DNA from: Gordonia sp. OPL2
GTDB taxonomy: Bacteria; Actinomycetota; Actinomycetes; Mycobacteriales; Mycobacteriaceae
NCBI RefSeq assembly: GCF_003797825.1
Contig: NZ_RKME01000003.1
Location: forward strand, 124,001 to 188,000
Direction of reading: 5' to 3'
Length of the DNA stretch: 64,000 nt
In this document: positions 54,089-62,411 of the stretch, one piece after another
How positions within the stretch are numbered: position 1 is the stretch's first letter
Layout of the letters: every line of letters starts with the position of its first letter
Position numbers and translations under genes: made by a program
Notes under the pieces: generated by a model
Databases searched by the model: none
The model's input: only the letters and a program-made list of their open reading frames with translations
Told to the model about the DNA's origin: nothing

Positions 54089-54149
54089 CGTCTACGTGCG
54101 CGGGCACCGCGATTCATCGGAAAAGGTTCGAGCACAAGGGGGAACGACC

Positions 54150-56207
54150 ATGGACGTGAGTCGCCGACAGCTTCTCGCCGGGGCCGCCGCAACCGCCGTC
54201 GGGGGCGGCGTCGCACTCGTGACCGGTCAGCCGGTCGCGCATGCGGCGCCGAACGCGGTGGACGCGGCGGCGCCGGCGGGATCGACCGACTATCTCGTCG
54301 GGTGCGGGATCGCCGACATGACCGGCGCGATCGCCGGTCAGGGCATGATGGGGTACTCCGACGCCGACCAGGTCGCCGAAGGCCTGCTGCAGAGGTGCTG
54401 GGCGCGTGCCTACATCGTGGTCGACCGGTCCACCGGGCATCGTGTGGTCTTCGTGACCAGCGACATCGCCTGCCTGTTCCAGTCGCATCACATCGGTCTG
54501 ATGCCCCGTCTGCGAGCGCGTTTCGGCGATCTCTATTCCGAGCGCAACGTCAATCTGAACGCCACGCACACCCACGCGTCCTGCGGCGGGACGGCGTGGG
54601 ACTTCGCCTACTCGCTGGCGGCGTACGGGTTCAAGAAGAACTCGTATGCTGCCGAGCTCGAGGGGATCTTCACCGCCATCGTGCGTGCGCACGAGAATCT
54701 CGCCCCGGGCAGCATCGCACTCGGCCGTGGCGAATTGCACGATGCGAGCCGGAATCGGTCGAAGGTGGCCTTCGACCTCAATCCTGGTTCGGAGCGCAGA
54801 GAGTTCCCGGGGGCGATCGATCCGGGCGTCACCGTGCTGCGTCTGCGCCAGGGTGACACCGATGTCGGTGCCATCACGTGGTTCTCGACCCACGGCACCT
54901 CACTCACCGATCGCAATCGACTCATCGCCGGGGACAACAAGGGGTACGCCAGCTATCGCTGGGAGAGCACCCGGCCCGGCTTCGTCGCCGCTTTCCCACA
55001 GACCAACAGCGGCGACATGACGCCCAACCTCGATCTGGTGAAGATGCACCCGGGCGGGCCGACCGACGACAACAAGCGCAACTGCGAGATCATCGGTGAA
55101 CGTCAATACCGCGCAGGCCGAGCCGCTTTCGACGGTGCGCGGCCCATGACACGCGGCGGCGTCGATTCCATCGTGCGCTATGTCGATATGTCCGCGGTGT
55201 CGATCGACGGCATCTACACGCCGGAAGGCAAACGGGTGTCGACGACCCCGGCGATGATGGGCGCGGCGGCAGCGGCGACCAGCACCGAGGACAACTGGAA
55301 GTCGCAGCTCCCGTTCCTGACGGAGGGCATGACGAATCCGGTGGTGACCGCGTTCGGCGGCGATCGCCGTCCGCCGGTGTCGCCCTGGATCCGCGACATG
55401 CAGGCGCCCAAGCTGGTCCTCTTCCCGCTCGGCCTCCTGCCGCCCGCGCCGTGGATCCCGCATGTGGTGCCGCTGCAGATCATGCGGATCGGTGAGCTCG
55501 TCCTCGTCGCGGTCCCGGCCGAGGTGACCATCGTCGCGGGTCTTCGGCTGCGCCGGGTGGTCGCGGACGCGCTCAAGGTGTCGGCGGACACCGTGCTCGT
55601 GCAGGGGTATTCGAATGCGTACACGCAGTACGTCACGACCCCCGAGGAGTACGACGCCCAGCAGTACGAGGGTGGCGAGACCCAATACGGGCGGTGGACG
55701 TTGTCGGCGTACATGCAGGAGTTCCACGCCCTCGCGGCCGCGATGGCGGCCGGTACGCGGGTGCCCCGGGGGCCGGCCCCGCTCGACAAGTCCGGATTCC
55801 AGCCCGACCTCCTGCCGCCGGTTCCCACCGACCGTCCGGTGGCGGGTCGCCGGTTCGGTGACGTCCTGCAGCAGCCGGCCGGCCGGAATCACGCCGGTGC
55901 GGTGGTGGCCGCCGAGTTCGTCGGCGCCCACCCCACCAACGACTTCCACACCGGTGGTACCTATCTGGAGGTGCAGCGCCGCTCCGGCACCACCTGGTCG
56001 ACGATCGCGACCGACAACGACTGGGAGACCGAACTTCGCTGGCGGAGACCGGCGGGTCAGGCAGAAGCCTCGGTGGTTCGGATCGAGTGGACGACGCCGT
56101 CGGGCACCTCCGGCCGATTCCGCATCCGCTACCACGGCGACATCCGCAGGCCGGACGGGACCACACGGCCGTTCACCGGCACCACTGCCACCTTCGCCGT
56201 CGGATGA
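54150..56207 (+). CDS. Neutral ceramidase, Tat-exported
   Basis: This 685-residue neutral/alkaline ceramidase should cleave the amide bond of ceramides to sphingosine and fatty acid. The Tat signal is SRRQLLAG with a hydrophobic stretch ending AHAA near residue 34. NATHTHASCGG carries zinc-binding His residues, and NSGDMTPN contains the nucleophilic Ser of the family (normally NxGDVSPN). The C-terminal part is the Ig-like ceramidase domain (about 540-685). GGGGGA lies 6 nt before ATG 54150. A homologue (Rv0669c) is known in M. tuberculosis. Confidence 0.9.
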   Translation: MDVSRRQLLAGAAATAVGGGVALVTGQPVAHAAPNAVDAAAPAGSTDYLVGCGIADMTGAIAGQGMMGYSDADQVAEGLLQRCWARAYIVVDRSTGHRVVFVTSDIACLFQSHHIGLMPRLRARFGDLYSERNVNLNATHTHASCGGTAWDFAYSLAAYGFKKNSYAAELEGIFTAIVRAHENLAPGSIALGRGELHDASRNRSKVAFDLNPGSERREFPGAIDPGVTVLRLRQGDTDVGAITWFSTHGTSLTDRNRLIAGDNKGYASYRWESTRPGFVAAFPQTNSGDMTPNLDLVKMHPGGPTDDNKRNCEIIGERQYRAGRAAFDGARPMTRGGVDSIVRYVDMSAVSIDGIYTPEGKRVSTTPAMMGAAAAATSTEDNWKSQLPFLTEGMTNPVVTAFGGDRRPPVSPWIRDMQAPKLVLFPLGLLPPAPWIPHVVPLQIMRIGELVLVAVPAEVTIVAGLRLRRVVADALKVSADTVLVQGYSNAYTQYVTTPEEYDAQQYEGGETQYGRWTLSAYMQEFHALAAAMAAGTRVPRGPAPLDKSGFQPDLLPPVPTDRPVAGRRFGDVLQQPAGRNHAGAVVAAEFVGAHPTNDFHTGGTYLEVQRRSGTTWSTIATDNDWETELRWRRPAGQAEASVVRIEWTTPSGTSGRFRIRYHGDIRRPDGTTRPFTGTTATFAVG

Positions 56208-56330
56208 ACACTCCGATACCGACACCGCTGTGCTGTCGGAAATGTCCGGGCCCGCGATAAGCTGACCCCGGGGTCGACCCACCCGGTCATTCACCGGCCC
56301 CGCATCGTCCACCACACGAATCGGATTCGC

Positions 56331-56945
56331 ATGAAACTCGTCAGGCTCGTCTTTCTGGCCATCGTCGCCATCGCCGCATCCACACTCACCGTCGTCGCCA
56401 CGGCAACCGCCCACGGCGCGCCCGCCGCGGGTGTCCCGTCGCACCTCACGTCGGCCGGCGCCGACGGCGGATCGATCACCTCGGTCCTGCGCAACGCGAC
56501 GTTCGTCCCCACTCCCGCCGGCGACGAACTCACCGTCGTAGATCCGAACGGACGCACGATCGACCGAGTGGCGCTGGCGATCCCGATGGGTGGCGCCGTG
56601 GTCCCGTTGCGCGCGAACGTCAGTGCGGACCGCACGTCGGCCACGTTCACCCCGGTGATCACCCCGCAGACACGAGCGGCCGTTGCGGCCGGTGTGCATC
56701 CTGTGTCGGCCAAGAAGGACCGTGCCTACCAGAAGATGATCTGGCACATCAACAACGGCTGGAATCGGGGCGGCGGCGTCGCCACCGCGGTCGGCGCGAT
56801 CGTCGGGCTCATCGTCGGCTGCCTGGTCATCGTCGGCTGCATCTGGGGCGCCGGGGTCGGCGCGGCCATCGGCGCCGCCGTCGGCATCAACAACGGCGAC
56901 CCTCAGGCCGGACAGGCAATCCTGACCTGGATCAACACGCCGTAG
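56331..56945 (+). CDS. Exported or membrane-anchored protein with glycine-rich C-terminal helix
   Basis: This 204-residue protein has a signal peptide (MKLVRLVFLAIVAIAASTLT to about AHGA), a beta-type mature domain (FVPTPAGDELTVVDPNGR) and a C-terminal hydrophobic segment. That segment is rich in Gly/Ala at i, i+4 spacing (VGAIVGLIVGCLVIVGC, then GAGVGAAIGAAVG). The glycine-zipper pattern suggests helix packing in a membrane or oligomerisation. It resembles a group of uncharacterised exported proteins of Mycobacteriales. No strong ribosome site is seen. Confidence 0.75.
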   Translation: MKLVRLVFLAIVAIAASTLTVVATATAHGAPAAGVPSHLTSAGADGGSITSVLRNATFVPTPAGDELTVVDPNGRTIDRVALAIPMGGAVVPLRANVSADRTSATFTPVITPQTRAAVAAGVHPVSAKKDRAYQKMIWHINNGWNRGGGVATAVGAIVGLIVGCLVIVGCIWGAGVGAAIGAAVGINNGDPQAGQAILTWINTP

Positions 56946-56954
56946 TCGCAGGCC

Positions 56955-56994
56955 TCGCTGATGCGCGTCACCCGATGGTGGCGCGCATCAGCGA
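56955..56994. terminator. Convergent terminator spanning a stop codon
   Basis: A 13-bp perfect stem (TCGCTGATGCGCG with CGCGCATCAGCGA), extended inside the loop by 4 bp (CACC-CGAT-GGTG), lies 9 nt after the upstream gene's stop. It runs 27 nt into the 3' end of the DUF4185 gene (stop at 56968). Confidence 0.75.
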
Positions 56995-58473
56995 CACGTT
57001 GTACTCGGTCCACGTCGACATCGTGAAGTACAGCTCCCGACCACTCGACCAGGGGTGCAGAAACCCGCCGTACAGCTGGGCGTAGCGCGCGGAGTGCACC
57101 AGCTCCGTGGGTTCGGACCACACCCCCTGAGGCGTCCGGGCAGTACGCAACACGATCGATCCGCGCACGGCGTCCAGATAACTGAGTTGCCAACGCCCCG
57201 AGGCGGTGTCGTAACGCGCCGACAGCTCACCGGCGGGGCCGAAGAACAACGGTGACGCCACGTTGCCGTCACGCGCCGGCACCCATCGCCCGTCACGCCA
57301 GTACTGATAGGCGGTCTTGTTGAGCACCTTTTCCGACCGCACCCGGGCCAGCCCGACCGATCCGATGCGTGAGTTGGGCGTCCCGAACATGTAGACAAAG
57401 TCGCCCTGCGGGACCATCGACGACACCTGGAACTGGCTGGTCCCGAAGACGTTGTCCCAGCGAGCATGCGGGTCCTTGGTCCACGTCGAACCGTGATCGT
57501 CGGAGTAGGCCAGACCGCCGTAGTTGGTCAGCCACACGCCGGGGATCGGCCCCCAGGTGCGCACCGACATGTAGCTCATGTACTGCCGCTCCCCGATCGC
57601 GAAGCCCGAGGTCGGGATGGTGGTCATCTCATAGCGGTCGATGTGTCGCGCGCTCAGCACCTGCGCCGCATGGCATCGGCTGTCCTGGACCATCGTGTCG
57701 ATCGACATGCCGTCGTCGAGTTTCCGGTCCGAGCTAAAGCCCAGAACGTTGCTCCGCCAATCCCGTCCGTTGGCGCCCGGCGGGCGGAAGCCGCGGCCGA
57801 AGGTGTCGCCGAACGCAACGGCTATCTGGCCCGGGCGCGACTCCCACATGATGCCGAGGTCGGTGCCGTTGATCTGCCACCGCTTGTCGGTCCGGCTCGT
57901 CGACCCCTTGCCGGTCAGCGTGGACACGAGGTCGACGTCGCGCACGCGGGGTGGGCGCGGCTTCATCGTCACGGGCGCACGTTCGCTGCCCGGATCGACG
58001 GCGGGCGGCGGCGGCGGGATGGGCGCCGGGTTCGGGTTCGGCACCGGGACCGGGATGTCCTTCGGCGCCGGATCGAGAGTGATCTTGGGGAACTCGATAG
58101 ACAGCGCCGGGCGGTCGGCCTTCGGCTTCGGCGGATCGGTGATGTCCGGACACGGGTCCGTGCACGGATTCTTCGGCGGCGGCTGGGAAGGGATGCGCAC
58201 CGGCGGGGTCTCCCGCGACTCCGGTTCGGGCACCGGAAGGATCCGCGGGTACGGCAGCGGGATGCCGATGCGGTCGGGCAGCCGAGGAATCAGATCACGC
58301 GGGTCGAACGGTTTCGTGGACGGCGTGGGCGGGAGGTCCTGGACGCACCCCGAGCTGGGCAACGGCCTCGGCGCGGCGGTGGCCACCGGACTGATCACGC
58401 CCGCCAGACAGGCCGCGGTCGCCGCAGCGCAGACTGCCATCCAGCATGCAGTACGTGCGGTACGCACGGTCAT
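56968..58473 (-). CDS. Exported DUF4185 protein with proline-rich linker
   Basis: This 501-residue exported protein starts at ATG 58473 (GAGGGG 9 nt upstream). It has a signal peptide (about 1-33), a Pro-rich region (about 45-175, with clusters such as PVPNPNPAPIPPPPP) and a C-terminal five-bladed beta-propeller-like DUF4185 domain (about 180-500). The domain contains repeated FGDTFGRG, MYMFGTPN-like and LHPWSSGRELYF motifs. The domain is thought to act on glycans; recently some members were shown to be arabinogalactan- or D-arabinan-degrading enzymes (my recollection). Here a cell-wall role is inferred. Confidence 0.82.
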   Translation of the reverse strand: MTVRTARTACWMAVCAAATAACLAGVISPVATAAPRPLPSSGCVQDLPPTPSTKPFDPRDLIPRLPDRIGIPLPYPRILPVPEPESRETPPVRIPSQPPPKNPCTDPCPDITDPPKPKADRPALSIEFPKITLDPAPKDIPVPVPNPNPAPIPPPPPAVDPGSERAPVTMKPRPPRVRDVDLVSTLTGKGSTSRTDKRWQINGTDLGIMWESRPGQIAVAFGDTFGRGFRPPGANGRDWRSNVLGFSSDRKLDDGMSIDTMVQDSRCHAAQVLSARHIDRYEMTTIPTSGFAIGERQYMSYMSVRTWGPIPGVWLTNYGGLAYSDDHGSTWTKDPHARWDNVFGTSQFQVSSMVPQGDFVYMFGTPNSRIGSVGLARVRSEKVLNKTAYQYWRDGRWVPARDGNVASPLFFGPAGELSARYDTASGRWQLSYLDAVRGSIVLRTARTPQGVWSEPTELVHSARYAQLYGGFLHPWSSGRELYFTMSTWTEYNVSLMRATIG

Positions 58474-58566
58474 GTCGGGCATCCCCTCGGTGTGATCAGG
58501 AGGAATGTATCACCGGGATGACCTCTCGAGCTCGCTACGAAGCGATAGCGATACCGTAAACTCATC

Positions 58567-58594
58567 TTTCACTTCAGCCACATCTGTTTACTGT
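58567..58594 (+). promoter_or_regulatory. Promoter of the DUF218 gene
   Basis: TTTCAC (58567-58572), 16 nt, then TACTGT (58589-58594), which ends 7 nt before ATG 58602. The region is AT-rich for this genome. Confidence 0.5.
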
Positions 58595-58601
58595 TGTCAC
58601 A

Positions 58602-59462
58602 ATGAAGACACTTCTGCGCACGATCGGCACCCTCGTGATGACCGTCGCGATCGCCGGCGGCCTGTCCGTCGCGGCACCTGCCCATGCCGCTCCGACCGCC
58701 GACTTCAAACGGGCCGCGACCGCGTTCAACGCCGGCAACCCCTACGTCGCGATCGGCCATCTCAACACCGCGCTGCGCACGAATCCCCGCGACACCAACG
58801 CGCTGGCACTACGCGCCATCTACGCCGACTACGGCTACGACCTGATCACCAAGAACGACTCGCTCGCGCGCCTGGGGGCGATCGACGCCGGAAAGCGCGG
58901 TCGCGTGGACACATTGCTCAACGCGATCCTCTCCCAGTCGCTGACCCCGCCGAACCCGTTGCCGGCCATCATCGGTCCCCGAACCGCCGTGCTCATCCTG
59001 GGGTACGGACTCCTACCGGACGGGGCGATGCGCCCCGAGTTGATCGGTCGACTCACCACCGGTCTCGGCCAGGCGTTCATGGCGCCCGGCTCCCCGGTGA
59101 TCGTGACGGGTGGGAACCCGAAGCGCGGGATCACCGAGGCGGCCGCGATGCGCGCCTGGCTGATCCGGCACGGCCTGCCGGCATCCCGCGTGCACGCCGA
59201 GCACCGCGCCACCTCCACGGCAGGCAACGCGGTGCAGTCGGCAGCGCTGATGCGCCGGATCGGCGCCGGCAGTGCCGTGATCGTCACCGACCCCAACCAC
59301 ATCCGGCGTGGAGTCGTCGACTTCATCACCGCGGGCGTCCCGGTGGTCGGGGCGATGGCCACCCTCAACGGCTATGTGCAGAACGTCTGGCCGGTACTGG
59401 ACAAGCGAGAGCAGTGGGCCATGTACCGCGACGGCATCTCGGTGCTCGGACTACCGGGCTGA
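58602..59462 (+). CDS. Exported YdcF/SanA-like DUF218 protein
   Basis: This 286-residue protein has a signal peptide ending PAHAA near residue 30, a TPR-like helical stretch (about 34-110, AFNAGNPYVAIGHLNTAL) and a C-terminal DUF218 domain (about 125-285). The domain has VLILGYGLLPDG, VIVTGGNPKRGITEA, HRATSTAGNA and VIVTDPNHIRR. DUF218 proteins such as SanA and ElyC affect envelope integrity in E. coli. Fusion to a TPR-like segment is a variant. The promoter at 58567 suggests a leaderless start. Confidence 0.83.
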   Translation: MKTLLRTIGTLVMTVAIAGGLSVAAPAHAAPTADFKRAATAFNAGNPYVAIGHLNTALRTNPRDTNALALRAIYADYGYDLITKNDSLARLGAIDAGKRGRVDTLLNAILSQSLTPPNPLPAIIGPRTAVLILGYGLLPDGAMRPELIGRLTTGLGQAFMAPGSPVIVTGGNPKRGITEAAAMRAWLIRHGLPASRVHAEHRATSTAGNAVQSAALMRRIGAGSAVIVTDPNHIRRGVVDFITAGVPVVGAMATLNGYVQNVWPVLDKREQWAMYRDGISVLGLPG

Positions 59463-59469
59463 TGGCAAC

Positions 59470-60612
59470 TCACAGCGAGCGAGCGATGATCTCCTTCATG
59501 ATCTCGTTGGTGCCGGCGTAGATCTTCTGCACGCGGTTGTCCGCCCACATCCGGGCGATCGGGTACTCGTTCATGTACCCGTACCCGCCGAAGAGCTGAA
59601 GGCATTCGTCGGCGACGACCATCGCCCGGTCACTCGTCCACCACTTGGCCATCGCGACCGTCGGGATGTCGAGGGCACCGTCGAGGTGCTTGGTGATGCA
59701 GTCATCGACGAACACGCGCGCGATCCGGGTCTCGGTGGCGGCCTCGGCGAGTTTGAACTTGGTGTTCTGGAATCCGAAGATCGGCCGTCCGAAGGCGGTG
59801 CGGTCCTTGGTGTATTCGATGGTCTGCGCGACCGCGGCCTCCATTCCGGCCACCGACGCCACCGCGATGATGAGGCGTTCCTGGGGAAGCTGCTGCATCA
59901 GCTGGACGAAACCCTGCCCCTCCTCGACGCCGAGCAGGTTCGACGTCGGTACGCGCACTCCGTCGAAGAACAGCTCTGAGGTGTCCTGTCCGCGCTGCCC
60001 CACCTTGTCCAGGACACGTCCACGCCGGAATCCGTCGCGGTCGGCCTCGACGAGGATCAGGGAGATGCCCTTGGCGCCCTCGCTGACGTCGGTCTTGGCC
60101 ACGACGATGATCAGGTCGGCCTGACCGCCGTTGGTGATGAAGGTCTTCGAGCCGTCGATGACGTAGTCATCGCCCTGCTGGATCGCCTTGGTCTTGACGT
60201 TCTGCAGATCCGAGCCGGTGCCGGGCTCGGTCATCGCGATCGCGCCGACCACTTCGCCGCTCGCCATCTTGGGCAGCCAGGTCTTCTTCTGCTCCTCGGA
60301 CCCGTAGGCGAGAAGGTAGTGCGCGACGATGCCGTTGTGCAGGCTTGCACCCCACGACGAATCGGCGATGCGAGCCTGCTCCTCGATCAGCACGGCCTCA
60401 TGCGCGAAGGTCCCACCTCCGCCGCCGTACTCCTCGGGGATCGACATGCAGAGCAGACCGAGATCTCCGGCCTTGTTCCACAGGTCGCGATCGACGTGGT
60501 GCTGCTCGATGAACTTCTCGATGTTGGGCTTGATCTCCTTCTCGCAGAAGCTGCGAGCGAGATCGCGCAAGGCGGTCAGGTCATCGGTTTCCCAGGAGGA
60601 GCGGTCGGCCAT
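59470..60612 (-). CDS. Acyl-CoA dehydrogenase (FadE)
   Basis: This 380-residue flavoenzyme performs the first step of beta-oxidation. The family motifs are GAIAMTEPGTGSDLQNVKT (FAD/substrate loop), QLFGGYGYMNEYPIARMW and IYAGTNEIMKEIIAR, where the Glu in TNEIM is the catalytic base position of short/medium-chain members. AAGGG lies before ATG 60612. It converges with the DUF218 gene, with only 7 nt between stops. The chain-length preference cannot be read from the sequence. Confidence 0.93.
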   Translation of the reverse strand: MADRSSWETDDLTALRDLARSFCEKEIKPNIEKFIEQHHVDRDLWNKAGDLGLLCMSIPEEYGGGGGTFAHEAVLIEEQARIADSSWGASLHNGIVAHYLLAYGSEEQKKTWLPKMASGEVVGAIAMTEPGTGSDLQNVKTKAIQQGDDYVIDGSKTFITNGGQADLIIVVAKTDVSEGAKGISLILVEADRDGFRRGRVLDKVGQRGQDTSELFFDGVRVPTSNLLGVEEGQGFVQLMQQLPQERLIIAVASVAGMEAAVAQTIEYTKDRTAFGRPIFGFQNTKFKLAEAATETRIARVFVDDCITKHLDGALDIPTVAMAKWWTSDRAMVVADECLQLFGGYGYMNEYPIARMWADNRVQKIYAGTNEIMKEIIARSL

Positions 60613-60729
60613 GTCGTGTGCACCCTTGTCGTCGGCGTTGCTGTCACCGGCGATCGTAACAGTGGCCGGTGGCATCATCAGCACGAGCCTGCGGCCGGCG
60701 ATCCACCGGATCGGTCGGGGCGAGACGCC

Positions 60730-60768
60730 GACGACCCTGCCGGTCCGATCGGTCCAGCAAGGGTCGTC
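60730..60768. terminator. Terminator candidate after the first large L,D-transpeptidase
   Basis: GACGACCCT pairs with AGGGTCGTC (9 bp), then an A bulge and three more pairs, between the L,D-transpeptidase stop (60808) and fadE. The loop itself holds the repeat CGGTCC-GAT-CGGTCC. Confidence 0.5.
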
Positions 60769-60807
60769 GTGCGTTCATGGTCGTGTGCTCATGTCGCGAC
60801 GGACGGG

Positions 60808-62022
60808 TCAGGCATTGCCTTTCGACCACACGCTCCACGGGACGTTCCAGTCGCCGAGTCCGTCGGTACCCGACAGGACGCCCCCCGAGGTGTTCTTCAC
60901 GACCACCGGGTCACCGCGCAGCGTGTTCTTCATGACCCACAGCGCGTTGTCGGGACTGAGGTTCAGGCAGCCATGACTGGTGTTGGTGTTGCCCTGCGCC
61001 CAGACAGACCAGGGTGCCGAGTGGAAGAAGATGCCGCTGTAGGACATCCGCGTCGCATAGTCGACCGGGGTGCGGTAGCCGTTCGACGAGGTGATCGGCA
61101 CGCCGTAGGTCGAGGAGTCCATGATGATGTGATCGTGCTTGTCCGACACCAGGTACACGCCGTTGTCGGTCTCGTCGCCCGACTTGCCCATCGAGGTCGG
61201 CATCGTGCGGATCACCTTGCCGCCCTGGTTGAACACGACCTGCTTGGTGTTGTCGTCGGCGGTGATGATCATCGAGCGCCCGATGCGGAAGTTGGTCTTG
61301 ACGTTCTCCTGACCGAACAGCCCGTCGCCGAGGTTGATGCCGTAGGTGTTGACGGCGACGTTGACCTTGGTGCCGGGCTTCCAGTACTCCTGCGGACGCC
61401 AGCGCACTTCCGATTCGCTGATCCAGTAGAAGGCGCCCTCGGTCGGCGGATCGGTGGTGATCTTGATGGCCTGCTGAGCGGCCTTCTTGTTCGGGATGGG
61501 CTCGTCGAACTTCACCGCGACGGGCTGCCCGACACCGACGGTCTCGTTGGGCGACGGTGTGAGGTAGGCCTGCGTCAGGTTGTTCGGTGCCTGCGTGGTG
61601 AACGAGACACGCTTGGTGCTCTTGCCTCCGATGCCCACCGCGTCGGCCTGCAGGGTGTAGGTGCGGTTGTAGCCCAGCGGTTCCGCACTGGTCCACGTCG
61701 TGCCGTCCTCGGACAACGTGCCCTTCACGGGCGAGCCGTCGGCCTTCGGGATGCGCACGTCGGTGATCGAGCCCTCGCGGGCGGCGACCGTGATCGGAGC
61801 GCCCGGCTGGACCCCCACCGCCTGATCGGCGAGCGGCTTGTCCGACCACTCGGTGATCGCGACGCCGGGCTTCAGCATGTCGTCGATCAGGCTGGAACTC
61901 TGCACATCCGACGAGTACTTCGGCTCTTGTGAACATGCCGACACCATTGCGACGACCGCGACGAGAATGCCGACGAGCGCGAGCGGCGAACGACCCCCTG
62001 TGTGGGTACGACCGATCCCCAT
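60808..62022 (-). CDS. L,D-transpeptidase lipoprotein, LdtB/LppS type
   Basis: This 404-residue lipoprotein (lipobox VSAC, Cys30) makes 3-3 peptidoglycan cross-links at the outer face of the membrane. Two Ig-like domains (about 50-150 and 150-250) precede the YkuD domain (about 252-400). The catalytic motif is complete: His335, 14 residues, then Ser350-His351-Gly352?Cys pattern SHGC with Cys352 as nucleophile (SHG at 349-351). The tail GLGDWNVPWSVW is the C-terminal cap seen in M. tuberculosis Ldt2 (Rv2518c). GGAGG lies just before the ATG. A close paralogue lies 390 nt upstream beyond tRNA-Lys. Confidence 0.92.
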   Translation of the reverse strand: MGIGRTHTGGRSPLALVGILVAVVAMVSACSQEPKYSSDVQSSSLIDDMLKPGVAITEWSDKPLADQAVGVQPGAPITVAAREGSITDVRIPKADGSPVKGTLSEDGTTWTSAEPLGYNRTYTLQADAVGIGGKSTKRVSFTTQAPNNLTQAYLTPSPNETVGVGQPVAVKFDEPIPNKKAAQQAIKITTDPPTEGAFYWISESEVRWRPQEYWKPGTKVNVAVNTYGINLGDGLFGQENVKTNFRIGRSMIITADDNTKQVVFNQGGKVIRTMPTSMGKSGDETDNGVYLVSDKHDHIIMDSSTYGVPITSSNGYRTPVDYATRMSYSGIFFHSAPWSVWAQGNTNTSHGCLNLSPDNALWVMKNTLRGDPVVVKNTSGGVLSGTDGLGDWNVPWSVWSKGNA

Positions 62023-62205
62023 GACCCTCCAACCTAGTAAGCACCGACCATCGACCCGCGCGACGTCAGCGACGACGTTTCCCCCGGTTGCACGGTTCGG
62101 CCACTAGTGTACGAGACATTTCGCGACCGGTTTGTCCGAGTACCCCGGCCTGTCGACGAATACCGCCGCCCGAACCCGATCAGCGTGGACTCCCCGATCG
62201 ACACG

Positions 62206-62236
62206 AAAGACGCCCCGCGTCGTGCGGGGCGTCTTT
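62206..62236. terminator. Terminator of tRNA-Lys
   Basis: AAAGACGCCCCGC pairs with GCGGGGCGTCTTT (13 bp, 5-base loop). On the minus strand it lies 6 nt after the tRNA and ends in TTT. Confidence 0.85.
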
Positions 62237-62242
62237 GTGTGG

Positions 62243-62318
<76 letters not shown>

Positions 62319-62411
62319 TTGCCGGTGCGAGAAGGAACCTTACATGTCGCGGCGACAGAAGTGAAATCGCCTGTTCGCGCGGCCCTGCGCACCGGGTCGA
62401 TCAGGTCGCGC

